From Dechloromonas sp. (GTDB lineage Bacteria > Pseudomonadota > Gammaproteobacteria > Burkholderiales > Rhodocyclaceae), in the NCBI GenBank assembly GCA_028687035.1, contig JAQUAX010000012.1, positions 62,001 to 126,000 of the forward strand: a DNA stretch of 64,000 bases. The letters are read 5' to 3'. A program made the position numbers and the translations under genes. Shown here piece after piece: positions 9,712 through 19,290 of the stretch; within the stretch, counting starts at the first letter, position 1; each line of letters starts with the position of its first letter. The notes under the pieces were generated by a model. It saw nothing but the letters and a program-made list of their open reading frames with translations. It searched no databases and was not told the DNA's origin.

Positions 9712-9727
9712 CGTCGTTCCCCCCGGC

Positions 9728-9743
9728 GCCGACCGCGGTCGGC
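9728..9743. promoter_or_regulatory. 16-bp perfect palindrome before bphO
   Basis: GCCGACCGCGGTCGGC is a perfect inverted repeat 17-32 bases upstream of the bphO start. A TAGAAT hexamer on the minus strand (9772-9767) would place the transcript start near 9760, putting the palindrome in the leader. It could be an operator or a leader hairpin. In GC-rich DNA a few such palindromes per 64 kb are expected by chance. Confidence 0.35.
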
Positions 9744-9807
9744 GGCTGTTTGTTTTTGTTCCGGGGATTCTACCTGCGCTGTCCGGCCGACCGCCAGTGC
9801 CGCCGGC

Positions 9808-10785
9808 TCAGACCGCCATCGGCGCCGTCAGCGGGGGGTGGTGCCGGTAGCCGTCGAGCGCGAAGTCGCCGGGTTCGACGCGTTCCAGCCATTCCGGCTC
9901 GTAGCGGCCGGTCACGGCGTAGTCCGGGATGCGGTCGGACAGGATCAGGCGCGGCGCCGGCAGCGGCTCGCGGCGCAGCTGTTCCTGCAGCATCTCGACG
10001 TGGTTCTCGTAAATATGGGCGTCGCCGATGAAATACGTGAACCAGCGCGGCGAGTAGCCGGTCAGCCGGCCGACCAGGGTCAGCAGCGCGGCGCCTTCGG
10101 TCAGGTTGAACGGCGTGCCCAGTCCGACGTCGTTGCTGCGGATGTACAGGCACAGCGAAATCTCGCGCGCCGACGGGTTGCACAGGAACTGGTACAGCAG
10201 GTGGCAGGGCGGCAGCGCCATTTCCTCGATCTGCGCCCAGTTCCAGCCGTGGAACAGGATGCGCCGGTTGCCCGGATCCTTGACGATGGTGTCCAGGCAC
10301 TGGCGCAGCTGGTCGACGGCCTTGTACAGCAGCGCGCTGCCGGCGCCGTCGCCGACCGTGCCGATCTGCGCGTAGCCGCGCGCCAGCGCGTCGGCGACCT
10401 GGGCGCCGGCCTGCGGCAGCGCAAGGTCGATCAGCTTGTAGGCCGGCCATTCGCGCCACTGCACGCCGTACACCGGGCCGAGGTCGTCGTCGGCCAGCCG
10501 GTACGGATTTGCCAGCCACTGCGCGTTCTCGTTGGCGTTCTGGTCCCAGACCTTGCAGCCGAGCGCGCGGAAGTCGGCGGCGCTGCGCTTGCCGCGCAGG
10601 AAGCCGACCAGTTCGCCGATCGCCGACTTGAACGCGAGCTTCTTCGTGGTGACCGCCGGGAAGCCCTGCTGCAGGTCGAATTTCAGCATCGCGCCGGGCA
10701 GGCTGCGGGTCCGGATGCCGGTCCGGTTGTCCTGCCAGCTGCCGTTGTCGAAAATGTCGCGGACCAGGTCGAGGTAGGCTTGCAT
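9808..10785 (-). CDS. thyA: Thymidylate synthase
   Basis: Methylates dUMP to dTMP with methylene-tetrahydrofolate. The nucleophile is Cys194 in PPCHLLYQF; other signatures are RTGIRTRS near the N-terminus, [11 protein letters not shown] and the dUMP site [12 protein letters not shown]. At 325 residues it belongs to the longer ThyA group; E. coli ThyA has 264, and the extra length lies after [12 protein letters not shown]. The ATG is 7 bases from the mog stop, so it is probably transcribed with yjgA and mog. Confidence 0.95.
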   Translation of the reverse strand: MQAYLDLVRDIFDNGSWQDNRTGIRTRSLPGAMLKFDLQQGFPAVTTKKLAFKSAIGELVGFLRGKRSAADFRALGCKVWDQNANENAQWLANPYRLADDDLGPVYGVQWREWPAYKLIDLALPQAGAQVADALARGYAQIGTVGDGAGSALLYKAVDQLRQCLDTIVKDPGNRRILFHGWNWAQIEEMALPPCHLLYQFLCNPSAREISLCLYIRSNDVGLGTPFNLTEGAALLTLVGRLTGYSPRWFTYFIGDAHIYENHVEMLQEQLRREPLPAPRLILSDRIPDYAVTGRYEPEWLERVEPGDFALDGYRHHPPLTAPMAV

Positions 10786-10792
10786 GGCGCTC

Positions 10793-11380
10793 TCAGGCTT
10801 GCGGGCGGATCGCCGACTTCGGCCGGAAGGCCTTGATCACGGCGGGATCCGTCTCGGCGTAGGGGCCGCCGATCAGGTCGATGCAGTAGGGCACGGCGGC
10901 GAAGATGCCGACGTGGCGGACATTGCCCTCGGCGTCGCGGACGCCTTCGAGGGTCTCGCGGATCGACTTGGGCTGGCCGGGCAGGTTGATGATCAGCGCC
11001 TGCTTGCGGATCACGGCGACCTGGCGCGACAGGATCGCGGTCGGCACGAAGTTCAGGCTGATCCGGCGCATTTCCTCGCCGAAGCCCGGCATTTCCTTGT
11101 CGGCGACGGCCAGCGTGGCTTCCGGCGTGACGTCGCGCGGCGCCGGGCCGGTGCCGCCGGTGGTCAGCACCAGATGGCAGCCGGCGCGGTCGACCAGTTC
11201 GACCAGGGTATTTTCGATGCTTTCCCGGTCGTCGGCGATCAGCCGGGTTTCGGCCCGCCACGGCGTGGTCAGCGCGCTGCCCAGCCAGTCCTGCAGCGCC
11301 GGGATGCCCTGGTCCGCGTAGACGCCGGCGGACGCGCGGTCGCTGATCGAGACCAGGCCGACGACCAGCGCCTCACTCAT
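10793..11380 (-). CDS. mog: Molybdopterin adenylyltransferase (MogA/MoaB family)
   Basis: Activates molybdopterin by adenylylation before molybdenum insertion. The 195-residue protein has the MoCF-binding signature [17 protein letters not shown] and the conserved [12 protein letters not shown] region, and matches MogA in length. Its start overlaps the yjgA stop by 8 bases. A molybdenum-dependent enzyme, MsrP, is encoded elsewhere in this window. Confidence 0.92.
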   Translation of the reverse strand: MSEALVVGLVSISDRASAGVYADQGIPALQDWLGSALTTPWRAETRLIADDRESIENTLVELVDRAGCHLVLTTGGTGPAPRDVTPEATLAVADKEMPGFGEEMRRISLNFVPTAILSRQVAVIRKQALIINLPGQPKSIRETLEGVRDAEGNVRHVGIFAAVPYCIDLIGGPYAETDPAVIKAFRPKSAIRPQA

Positions 11381-11909
11381 CGCCCGCCTCCTCGGCCGGT
11401 GCGGGCGGCTGGCCGTCGAGCTGCTGCAGCACCTGGAAGATGGCGCGGAAGTTCTTCGGCGGCTTGCCGCCTTCCTTTTCCTTCAGCGCATTGCGGCGCA
11501 AGGTGCGCAGGTGCTGCAGGTCGACGCCGGGCCAGGTCGCGGCGATTTCGGCGAGCACCGTCTCGTCCTCGAGCAGGCGGACCCGCAGGCGTTCCAGGCG
11601 GTGCAGCCGGGCCGTCTCGACGGCCGATTCGCCGCGCAGCAGCGCGAGGCCGGCGCGGATCGGCGCATCGTCCACGCTGCGCATCAGCTTGCCGAGGTAT
11701 TGCAGTTGCCGGCGGCGGGCGCCGTGCGACGTGATTTTCTGCGCCTCGCGGACGGCGTCCAGGATGTTTTCGGGCAGGTTGATGCGCTTCAGCTGGCCGA
11801 TCGACAGCTCGACCAGTTCGGCACCGAGGTCGCGCAACTCGTGCATCGCCTCCTTCTGCTTGGTTTTCGAAGGGCGGTCGTAGTCGTCGGTGAAGTCGTC
11901 GTCTTGCAT
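11373..11909 (-). CDS. yjgA: Ribosome biogenesis factor YjgA (DUF615)
   Basis: Member of the YjgA/DUF615 family, linked in E. coli to late assembly of the 50S subunit. 178 residues are predicted from the ATG at 11909. The acidic start is followed by RPSKTKQKEAMHELRDLG and a helical basic body. An in-frame ATG at 11930 would add seven residues. I prefer 11909 because the only promoter-like -10 sequence in the divergent gap (TATCAT on the minus strand, 11948-11943) would leave almost no leader for the longer form. It heads the minus-strand run with mog and thyA. Confidence 0.85.
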   Translation of the reverse strand: MQDDDFTDDYDRPSKTKQKEAMHELRDLGAELVELSIGQLKRINLPENILDAVREAQKITSHGARRRQLQYLGKLMRSVDDAPIRAGLALLRGESAVETARLHRLERLRVRLLEDETVLAEIAATWPGVDLQHLRTLRRNALKEKEGGKPPKNFRAIFQVLQQLDGQPPAPAEEAGDE

Positions 11910-11939
11910 GGGGGGCGTCCGGTGCGGCATTGGCGGGCT

Positions 11940-11950
11940 GCTATGATAGC
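11940..11950. promoter_or_regulatory. Symmetric -10-like element between yjgA and pmbA
   Basis: GCTATGATAGC reads as a perfect 5-1-5 palindrome and offers a -10-like hexamer on each strand (TATGAT plus, TATCAT minus). Neither strand has a convincing -35 box, so this is a tentative bidirectional promoter. Confidence 0.3.
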
Positions 11951-11977
11951 GATTTCCACGCTTTCCCGCTTCCGCCG

Positions 11978-13321
11978 ATGCCCGATACCGCCGCTTTCTC
12001 CTATCCCTTCGCCACGCTGCAGCAACTCGCCGAGGATGTCCTGAAACACGCCGCCGGCAAGGGCGCCACCGCCTGCGAAGTCGATGTGTCCGAAGGCTTC
12101 GGGCAGTCGGTGACGGTGCGCTGCGACGAGGTCGAGACGATCGAGTTCAACCGCGACAAGGGGATCGGGATCACGGTCTATGCCGGGCGGCGCAAGGGCT
12201 ACGCCAGCACCTCCGATTTTTCCGCGCAGGCCTTGCGCGAGACGGTCGAGGCGGCGCTCGACATCGCCCGCTTCACCGCCGAGGACGATTGCGCGGGGCT
12301 GGCCGACGCGGCGCTGATGGCGAAGCAGTGTCCGGACCTGGATTTGCATCATCCGTGGGCGTTGACCGTGGAAGACGCGATCGCCACGGCGCGCCGCTGC
12401 GAGCAGGCGGCCTTCGCCGCCGATCCGCGCATCGGCAATTCCGAGGGCGCGTCGGTGTCGACGCAGCAAGCGCACTTCGTATCGGCCAACAGCCTGGGCT
12501 TCATGGGCGGCTACCCGTCGTCGCGCCACTACGTTTCGTGCTCGATGATCGCCGGCGAACAGGACGCGATGCAGCGCGACGACTGGTACACGACGCACCG
12601 CAACCCGGCCTGCCTCGAGGATGCGGCGGCGGTCGGCCGCAAGGCGGCCGAGCGCGCCGTCGCCCGGCTCGGCGGCCGCAAGGTGAAGACCGGCGAATTC
12701 CCGGTGCTGTTCGAGGCGCCGCTGGCGGCCGGCCTGCTCGGCAGCCTGGTCCATGCGGCGAGCGGCGGCGCGCTGTACCGCAAGTCCTCGTTCCTGCTCG
12801 ACCACCTCGGCAAGCGGGTGATGCCCGAATTCGTGCAGATCCGCGAGCGGCCGCACATCCTGCAGGGGCTGGGTTCGTCGCCCTTCGACAACGACGGCGT
12901 CGCGACGCGCGACCGCGACGTGGTCGTCGATGGCGTGCTGCAGGGCTATTTCCTGTCGGCCTACACGGCGCGCAAGCTCGGCATGCAGACGACCGGCAAC
13001 GCCGGCGGCAGCCACAACCTGATCATCGAACCGGGCGAACTGGATCTGGCCGGCCTGGTCAGGCGCATGGGGCGCGGCCTGCTGGTCACCGAACTGCTCG
13101 GCCACGGCATCAACTACGTGACCGGCGACTACTCGCGCGGCGCCGCCGGCTACTGGGTCGAGAACGGCGAGATCGCCTATCCGGTCGAGGAAATCACCAT
13201 CGCCGGCAACCTGAAGGCGATGCTCGCCGGCATCGTCGCCGTCGGCAACGACGTTCAGGTGCGCGGCACCAAGCAGACCGGCTCTATCCTCGTCGACCGG
13301 ATGACGGTGGCCGGCGACTGA
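11978..13321 (+). CDS. pmbA: Metalloprotease PmbA (TldE)
   Basis: Partner subunit of the TldD/TldE zinc metalloprotease, which trims small peptides such as microcin B17 and CcdA. In the known complex TldD carries the metal site and PmbA is the non-catalytic partner. The protein has 447 residues, against 450 in E. coli. Recognisable blocks are GFGQSVTVRCDEVETIEFNR near the N-terminus and GNAGGSHNLIIEPG, with the C-terminal block RGAAGYWVENGEI. The ATG at 11978 was chosen over one at 11930, whose extra residues do not resemble the family. tldD is not in this window. Confidence 0.94.
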   Translation: MPDTAAFSYPFATLQQLAEDVLKHAAGKGATACEVDVSEGFGQSVTVRCDEVETIEFNRDKGIGITVYAGRRKGYASTSDFSAQALRETVEAALDIARFTAEDDCAGLADAALMAKQCPDLDLHHPWALTVEDAIATARRCEQAAFAADPRIGNSEGASVSTQQAHFVSANSLGFMGGYPSSRHYVSCSMIAGEQDAMQRDDWYTTHRNPACLEDAAAVGRKAAERAVARLGGRKVKTGEFPVLFEAPLAAGLLGSLVHAASGGALYRKSSFLLDHLGKRVMPEFVQIRERPHILQGLGSSPFDNDGVATRDRDVVVDGVLQGYFLSAYTARKLGMQTTGNAGGSHNLIIEPGELDLAGLVRRMGRGLLVTELLGHGINYVTGDYSRGAAGYWVENGEIAYPVEEITIAGNLKAMLAGIVAVGNDVQVRGTKQTGSILVDRMTVAGD

Positions 13322-13372
13322 CCGGTCCGCCCGGCCGAACGTGCTTCGCAAACCACAACAAGGAGACAAGGC

Positions 13373-14449
<1,077 letters not shown>

Positions 14450-14472
14450 CCGTTCCCGCGTCGTTCACCGCG

Positions 14473-14505
14473 AACCCCGCCGGCTTGGCCGCGCGGGGTT
14501 TTTTT
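14473..14505 (+). terminator. Rho-independent terminator after TRAP copy 1
   Basis: An 8-bp stem AACCCCGC (14473-14480) and GCGGGGTT (14493-14500) is followed by an unbroken T run to 14505. It separates the two binding-protein genes, so copy 2 likely has its own promoter in 14506-14590. Confidence 0.85.
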
Positions 14506-14602
14506 GCGTCGCCTATAAGGGTTTACAGCAGTTTTCGGCATTTTTGCGAGGAATAGAATCCAGGGGTCACAAAAGTGGCGAACTCATTTCCGAGGAGACA
14601 AC

Positions 14603-15691
14603 ATGCAACGTCGTGATTTTCTGAAAAAGGCCTCCATCGGCGCCGCTGCCGGTGCTGCGGCCACGGTCGCCGCGCCGGCGATCGCCCAGTCGGCGCCGAC
14701 CATCAAGTGGCGCCTGACCTCCAGCTTCCCGAAGAGCCTGGACACCGTCTACGGCGGCGCCGAGGTGCTGGCCAACCGTCTGCGCGCGATCACCGGTGGC
14801 AAGTTCGACATCCGCGTCTTCGCCGGCGGCGAGATCGTCCCGGGCCTGCAGGCGCTGGATGCGGTGCAGCAGGGCACGGTCGAAGTGGCCCACACCTGCT
14901 CCTACTACTACGTCGGCAAGGACAAGACCTTCGGCTTCGGTACCGCCGTGCCGTTCGGCATGAACGCCCGCCAGATGAACGCGTGGATCTACTACGGCGG
15001 CGGCCAGAAGCTGCTCGACGAGTTTTACGCCAACTACAACGTCGTCTCCTTCCTCGGCGGCAACACCGGTACCCAGATGGGCGGCTGGTGGCGCAAGGAA
15101 GTCAAGACCCTGGCCGACCTGAAGGGCGTCAAGATGCGGATCGCCGGCCTCGGCGGCACCGTGTTCTCGGCGCTCGGCGTCGTGCCGCAGCAGATCGCCG
15201 GCGGCGACATCTACCCGGCACTGGAAAAGGGCACGATCGACGCGGCCGAATGGATCGGTCCCTACGACGACGAGAAGCTGGGCTTCTACAAGGTCGCCAA
15301 GAACTACTACTACCCGGGCTGGTGGGAGCCGAGCACCTGCTTCCATTTCTTCGTCAACAAGAAGGAATGGGACAAGCTGCCGAAGGAATACCAGGAAGCC
15401 TTCCAGGCCGCGGCCTACGAGGCGAACGTCACGGTGCTGGCCGAGTACGACCACAAGAACCCGATCGCGCTGTCCAAGCTGCTGCAGAGCGGCGTCAAGC
15501 TGCAGAAGTATTCGGACGAGATCCTGAAGGCCGCCTACAAGGCATCCCAGGACCTGTACGCCGACGAGTCGGCGAAGAACCCGGCGTTCAAGAAAATCTA
15601 CACCGAGTTCGACAAGTACCGGAAGTCGCAGAACGCGTGGTTCAGCGTCGCCGAAATGCGCATGGACTCCTTCCTGCAGACCAATCGCTGA
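14603..15691 (+). CDS. TRAP transporter substrate-binding protein, TakP-like (copy 2)
   Basis: Second TakP-like binding protein, 362 residues, with a Tat signal (MQRRDFLKKAS ... APAIAQ). A hand count over the mature region gives about 88% identity to copy 1, so this is a tandem duplication. Changes cluster at a few sites: residues 244-247 read STCF where copy 1 and TakP have GPT-type residues next to the cleft, and EVCHTC becomes EVAHTC. The shared Arg, Gln and Glu-Trp residues of the 2-oxoacid site are kept. A strong GAGGAGA site precedes the ATG. Different substrate preference or expression is possible but untested. Confidence 0.92.
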   Translation: MQRRDFLKKASIGAAAGAAATVAAPAIAQSAPTIKWRLTSSFPKSLDTVYGGAEVLANRLRAITGGKFDIRVFAGGEIVPGLQALDAVQQGTVEVAHTCSYYYVGKDKTFGFGTAVPFGMNARQMNAWIYYGGGQKLLDEFYANYNVVSFLGGNTGTQMGGWWRKEVKTLADLKGVKMRIAGLGGTVFSALGVVPQQIAGGDIYPALEKGTIDAAEWIGPYDDEKLGFYKVAKNYYYPGWWEPSTCFHFFVNKKEWDKLPKEYQEAFQAAAYEANVTVLAEYDHKNPIALSKLLQSGVKLQKYSDEILKAAYKASQDLYADESAKNPAFKKIYTEFDKYRKSQNAWFSVAEMRMDSFLQTNR

Positions 15692-16144
15692 GCGCGACCG
15701 CGCCCGTCACGACCCGGCCCCGGCCGGGTTTTTTTTCGCCTGCGCTTCGGGGCCCGTTTTCGGACGGGCAACGCGGCATCCGGGCGGTCGTTCGGTGAAT
15801 CTTGCGCCGGGGTGGCCGGTCCGGCGGTCGGTCGCCGGCGCGGGGGTGGCGCGATGCGCGGTTCAGGCATTCCGGTGGCGTTCGGGCTGCTGTGGCCTTC
15901 GTCGGTCCGGCGAGGCCGGTGAAATTTCCGGTGGGGCGCATGGCCGTCCCGCGCCGGTTCGTCAGCGCCGATTCCGATCGCCAGGGCAGGCCCGGTGGTC
16001 CGGTAAGGGTGGGGCGCAGCCGTATTCCCCGGGCGGATTCAGGATCGCGATTCCGGTAATGGCGCTGAACCATGGGTGTTACTACGCAGCTGCTAAATTC
16101 GCTTTGGATTCAGCAGGTTGAGTTAAATTTTTTGCTCAAGATGA
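15692..16144. other. Gene-poor interval
   Basis: About 450 bases without a credible gene. It starts with the copy-2 terminator, then a second small hairpin (GCCCGT at 15752-15757 with ACGGGC at 15764-15769). Up to about 16060 the sequence is GC-rich with only short frames that show arginine- and glycine-rich shadow composition. From about 16060 the composition turns distinctly AT-rich, marking one edge of the atypical segment that runs to about 17040. Confidence 0.6.
15712..15736 (+). terminator. Rho-independent terminator after TRAP copy 2
   Basis: ACCCGG and CCGGGT arms around a short C/G loop, followed by eight T residues (15729-15736), 20 bases after the stop codon. Confidence 0.8.
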
Positions 16145-16178
16145 AAAGGGCACTGAGCGAACATGCTTAGTGCCCTTT
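16145..16178 (-). terminator. Terminator of the cold-shock/Excalibur gene
   Basis: A perfect 10-bp stem, AAAGGGCACT (16145-16154) with AGTGCCCTTT (16169-16178), 14-base loop. On the minus strand the second arm runs into TTTTC. It lies 18 bases beyond the stop codon of the minus-strand gene and could also stop plus-strand transcripts. Confidence 0.8.
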
Positions 16179-16196
16179 CATTGATTTAACGGCGGA

Positions 16197-16766
16197 CTAT
16201 TTTGCAAACGGCTCCGTGCACCACTGCGACTCACAAGGAACACCATCCCCATTTCCGTCCATCTGGGTATTCGGGCAATTCCGAATAAAGAAAGTCGCTT
16301 CGGCGCAGGACGTCATCTGAGAGCAATAAGTTCTCCCATCACATTGAAACCGGCCAGGGCTTGTTTCTGCAAACGGACTCGCCAGCGCCTCAGGCTGCGA
16401 CGAGGACCTGTTGAACTTCGGCGCCAAGAAGGTGTAGCCGACAGAACCTATCAGTATGACCAGAACCAAAGTAATCAAACGCTCCAGAATCGAGCTCTTG
16501 GAGCGGACTTCGGGTTGATGGCGATTTCTGGCTTTTGAGGCCGCAGGCGCTCCACCTGGACGTTGGACGAGTACTGCCTTCTTTTTGCCGTCCTTGTTGA
16601 GAATGACTTCGAAGGATATCGGTTCGCCGACTTTTGGTTGCCCATCCTGTTTTGGATAGTCGGAAATATGAACAAAGATGTCCTGACCACCGTTCTGTGG
16701 AGTGATGAACCCGAATCCCTTATCTTCATTCCAGGTTTTCAGAGTGCCATTGATGCGTGATTCCAT
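16197..16766 (-). CDS. Cold-shock domain, membrane helix and Excalibur calcium-binding domain protein
   Basis: 189 residues with three parts: a cold-shock nucleic-acid-binding domain (about 4-72) with RNP1 KGFGFI and RNP2 DIFVHIS; a single membrane helix (about 95-115, LVLVILIGSVGYTFLA); and a C-terminal Excalibur-type domain (about 135-185) with cysteines and the DGNGDGVPCE calcium loop. The topology would leave the cold-shock domain in the cytoplasm and the calcium loop outside. Function unknown. Base composition is near 50% GC, unlike its neighbours, suggesting transfer. The ATG at 16766 fits cold-shock domain starts; an upstream GTG at 16802 is possible. It ends at a strong terminator. 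Confidence 0.82.
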   Translation of the reverse strand: MESRINGTLKTWNEDKGFGFITPQNGGQDIFVHISDYPKQDGQPKVGEPISFEVILNKDGKKKAVLVQRPGGAPAASKARNRHQPEVRSKSSILERLITLVLVILIGSVGYTFLAPKFNRSSSQPEALASPFAETSPGRFQCDGRTYCSQMTSCAEATFFIRNCPNTQMDGNGDGVPCESQWCTEPFAK

Positions 16767-16870
16767 GGGGCCAAAATTTAGAAGCTGACAGCGAATTATC
16801 ACATGCCAACGGGGTTTTAAACGGTTGTTAGCCTGAGGTGGTCACTATGTCCTGTTCCGCTATCCAGCCC

Positions 16871-17023
16871 TTAGCTTGTTCCTTGGCTCATTCTCACCTG
16901 CTCGATCTTGCAGATGGCCATGCACTGCAGCAAGAATGCCATCGTGAACGTTCCGCGGTTGATTTTGTTCGAGAGCACCTTCGGCGTCAGGCCGTGAAAA
17001 AGCCTCAAGGAAATGCCAGCTAG
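16871..17023 (-). pseudogene. Remnant resembling the DUF6471 family
   Basis: On the minus strand, one frame read from about 16993 gives GLTPKVLSNKINRGTFTMA followed by FLLQC, closely resembling the C-terminal core of small DUF6471 proteins (remembered consensus: NLxNKIxRGxFxxxFFLQC). The frame is closed by a stop at 17024-17026 with no start codon or family N-terminus in it, and ends at TAA 16871-16873. The N-terminal part may lie in another frame or be lost. It lies in the AT-rich segment beside the cold-shock/Excalibur gene. Confidence 0.45.
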
Positions 17024-17075
17024 CTAAAACGGGCATTCGTCGGGTCATTTGCGTAGCAACACCCCGAACCATGAA

Positions 17076-17103
17076 AAAAGGCGGGGTGGAAACCCCGCCT
17101 TTT
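17076..17103 (-). terminator. Rho-independent terminator after TRAP dctM
   Basis: An 11-bp stem, AAAAGGCGGGG (17076-17086) with CCCCGCCTTTT (17093-17103), and a 6-base loop. Read on the minus strand it ends in a run of Ts, 24 bases past the dctM stop. Confidence 0.88.
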
Positions 17104-17127
17104 CGAGTGTCGACCGTGTAAGGCCGG

Positions 17128-18597
17128 TTATTTGTCGCCTTGCAGGTTCTTCAGCAGGTCGGCGTTCGAGTCCTGCGTGTCGGAGCCCCGGGCCTCGCTG
17201 CCGCGCATCAGCGCATCGAGATCGGCGCCGCCGCCGGCCTCGCCCGATTGCTCGATCTGGGTGCGGCTGGCCGGATCGCCGTAGCTGACCAGGCCGGGGA
17301 AGACGAGGATCAGCGCGACCATGATGATCTGGATGCAGACGAAGGGAATGGCGCCCCAGTAGATGTCTGTCGTCTTGATCGACGCCGGTGCGACCGAGCG
17401 CAGATAGAACAGCGCGAAGCCGAACGGCGGGTGCATGAACGAAGTCTGCATGTTGACCGCGAGCAGCACGCCGAACCAGATCAGGTCGATACCCAGCTTG
17501 TCGGCCACCGGGGCGAGCAGCGGCACGATGATGAAGGACAGTTCGAAGAAGTCGAGGAAGAAGGCCAGCAGGAAGACCAGGATGTTGACGACGATCAGGA
17601 AGCCGACCTGGCCGCCGGGCAGCGACAGCAGCAGGTGTTCGACCCACAGGTCGCCATCGACGGCGCGGAAGACCAGGCCGAAGACCGTCGAGCCGACCAG
17701 GATGAAGACGACGAAGGCGGACAGCTTGCCGGTCGTTTCCATCGCCTGCTTCATCAGCTTCCAGGACAGGCGGCGGCGGACGACGGCGAGGACCAGCGCG
17801 CCGGCGGCACCCATCGCGCCGCCTTCGGTCGGCGTCGCGATGCCGAGGAAGATCGTGCCGAGCACCAGGAAGATCAGCACCAGCGGCGGGACCAGCGTGG
17901 TCAGCACGCGCAGCGCCAGCTTGAAGCCGCGCAGGCTGCGCGCTTCCGGCGGCAGCGCCGGGCAACTGGCCGGCTTGATGATCGACAGCAGCGCGACGTA
18001 GCCGACGTAGAGGCCGCTCAGCACCAGGCCGGGGATCATCGCGCCTTCGTACATGTCGCCGACCGACTTGCCGAGCTGGTCGGCCATGATGATCAGCACC
18101 AGCGACGGCGGGATGATCTGGGCCAGCGTGCCGGAGGCGGCGATGACGCCGGCTGCGAGCCGCTTGTCGTAGCCGTAGCGAAGCATGATGGGCAGCGAGA
18201 TCAGGCCCATCGAGATCACCGAGGCGGCGACGACGCCGGTCGTCGCAGCGAGCAGCGCGCCGACGAAGATCACCGCGTAGGCGAGGCCGCCGCGCAGCGG
18301 GCCGAACAGCTGGCCGATCGTGTCGAGCAGGTCCTCGGCCATGCCGGATCGCTCGAGGATCAATCCCATGAAGGTGAAGAAGGGAATGGCGAGCAGCGTG
18401 TCGTTGGCCATGATCCCGAAGATGCGCTCGGGCAGCGCCTGGAACAGCACCGGCTGGAGCAGTCCCAGTTCGATGCCGATCAGCCCGAAGACGATGCCGT
18501 TGGCGGCCAGCGCGAAGGCGACCGGGTAGCCGAACAGCAGGAAGACGACGAGGGCGCCGAACATCAGCGGCGCCATGTTGGCGATGACCCACTCCAT
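17128..18597 (-). CDS. dctM: TRAP transporter large permease (DctM type)
   Basis: Twelve-helix-type channel subunit that moves the solute with sodium. It has 489 residues, longer than the roughly 430 of C4-dicarboxylate DctM. The extra length includes a loop near the middle and a hydrophilic tail rich in charged residues, as in the larger mannitol/chloroaromatic (FcbT3) branch. Recognisable segments include GSTVFGLVFRA, MHPPFGFALFYL and ATPTEGGAMGA. Its ATG overlaps the dctQ stop by one base (TAATG). TakP-like binding proteins encoded convergently 1.4 kb away are the likely partners. Confidence 0.93.
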   Translation of the reverse strand: MEWVIANMAPLMFGALVVFLLFGYPVAFALAANGIVFGLIGIELGLLQPVLFQALPERIFGIMANDTLLAIPFFTFMGLILERSGMAEDLLDTIGQLFGPLRGGLAYAVIFVGALLAATTGVVAASVISMGLISLPIMLRYGYDKRLAAGVIAASGTLAQIIPPSLVLIIMADQLGKSVGDMYEGAMIPGLVLSGLYVGYVALLSIIKPASCPALPPEARSLRGFKLALRVLTTLVPPLVLIFLVLGTIFLGIATPTEGGAMGAAGALVLAVVRRRLSWKLMKQAMETTGKLSAFVVFILVGSTVFGLVFRAVDGDLWVEHLLLSLPGGQVGFLIVVNILVFLLAFFLDFFELSFIIVPLLAPVADKLGIDLIWFGVLLAVNMQTSFMHPPFGFALFYLRSVAPASIKTTDIYWGAIPFVCIQIIMVALILVFPGLVSYGDPASRTQIEQSGEAGGGADLDALMRGSEARGSDTQDSNADLLKNLQGDK

Positions 18598-19190
18598 TAT
18601 TTGGACTCCTTCGCTTTGGCGGCGGCGATCGCGGCGGCCAGTTCTTCTTCGGCGCTCGGCCCGGTGTCCTTGGCGTTCGGGTCACCGATGCGGCCGGCCA
18701 GGAAGGCGATGCGCTTGATCAGTTCGGACAGGCCCTGCAGCGCGAGCAGCGCGAAACCGAGCGGCAGCAGGATCTTGACCGGCCAGCGCAGCAGGCCGCC
18801 CTCGTTGGCCGACATTTCGTTGATGTGGTAGGAGTCGACGACCAGCGGGATCGACAGCCAGAGGACCAGGACGACCATGGGCAGCAGGAAGAACAGCGTG
18901 CCGATGATGTCGATGACCGCCAGACCGCGCGGCGACAGCCTGCTGGTCAGTACGTCGATGCGCACGTGCTCGTTCTTCTGCAGCGTGTACGGGGCGCACA
19001 GGATGAAGACGGCGGCGAACAGGTACCACTGGATTTCCAGCAGGCCGTTCGAGCTGTAGTTGAAAGCGAAACGCACGCTGGCATTGCCGGCGCTGATCAG
19101 GGTCATCAGCAGGATCAGCCAGAATGCGCCCTTGCCGATGCGCTCGTTGATCCAGTCGATCAGCTGCGACAGCTTGAGCAGAAGGGTCAC
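18597..19190 (-). CDS. dctQ: TRAP transporter small permease (DctQ type)
   Basis: Small membrane subunit of the TRAP transporter, 197 residues with four predicted helices. The QWYLFAAVFILCAPYTLQKN and EHVRIDV stretches are typical of the family. The GTG at 19190 was chosen because it follows CGAGGAGAA by six bases; an in-frame extension to 19253 lacks family features. The C-terminus is alanine- and lysine-rich. It is the first gene of dctQM, diverging from the phosphatase gene across about 100 bases that should hold both promoters. Confidence 0.9.
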   Translation of the reverse strand: MTLLLKLSQLIDWINERIGKGAFWLILLMTLISAGNASVRFAFNYSSNGLLEIQWYLFAAVFILCAPYTLQKNEHVRIDVLTSRLSPRGLAVIDIIGTLFFLLPMVVLVLWLSIPLVVDSYHINEMSANEGGLLRWPVKILLPLGFALLALQGLSELIKRIAFLAGRIGDPNAKDTGPSAEEELAAAIAAAKAKESK

Positions 19191-19290
19191 TGAAGTTCTC
19201 CTCGGTTGATAGAATGCCCGGCTTCTTCGAATCGGCCGGGGTCGATGGTTCACACGGCCGGCAATTTAACGTGAAGGGCAGCGAACGAAC

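Noticed and set aside
15642..16121. Short frames on both strands in the gap after TRAP copy 2
   Set aside because: Arg/Gly/Pro-rich, no ribosome site, no family resemblance, and mutually overlapping; treated as non-coding.
16118..16140. Imperfect TTGAG/CTCAA repeat in AT-rich DNA as an attachment site
   Set aside because: Too short and imperfect, no integrase or tRNA gene nearby.
16838..17072. Open frames of 61 (plus) and 70 (minus) residues near dctM
   Set aside because: Neither resembles a protein family; another minus-strand frame carries the DUF6471-like remnant.
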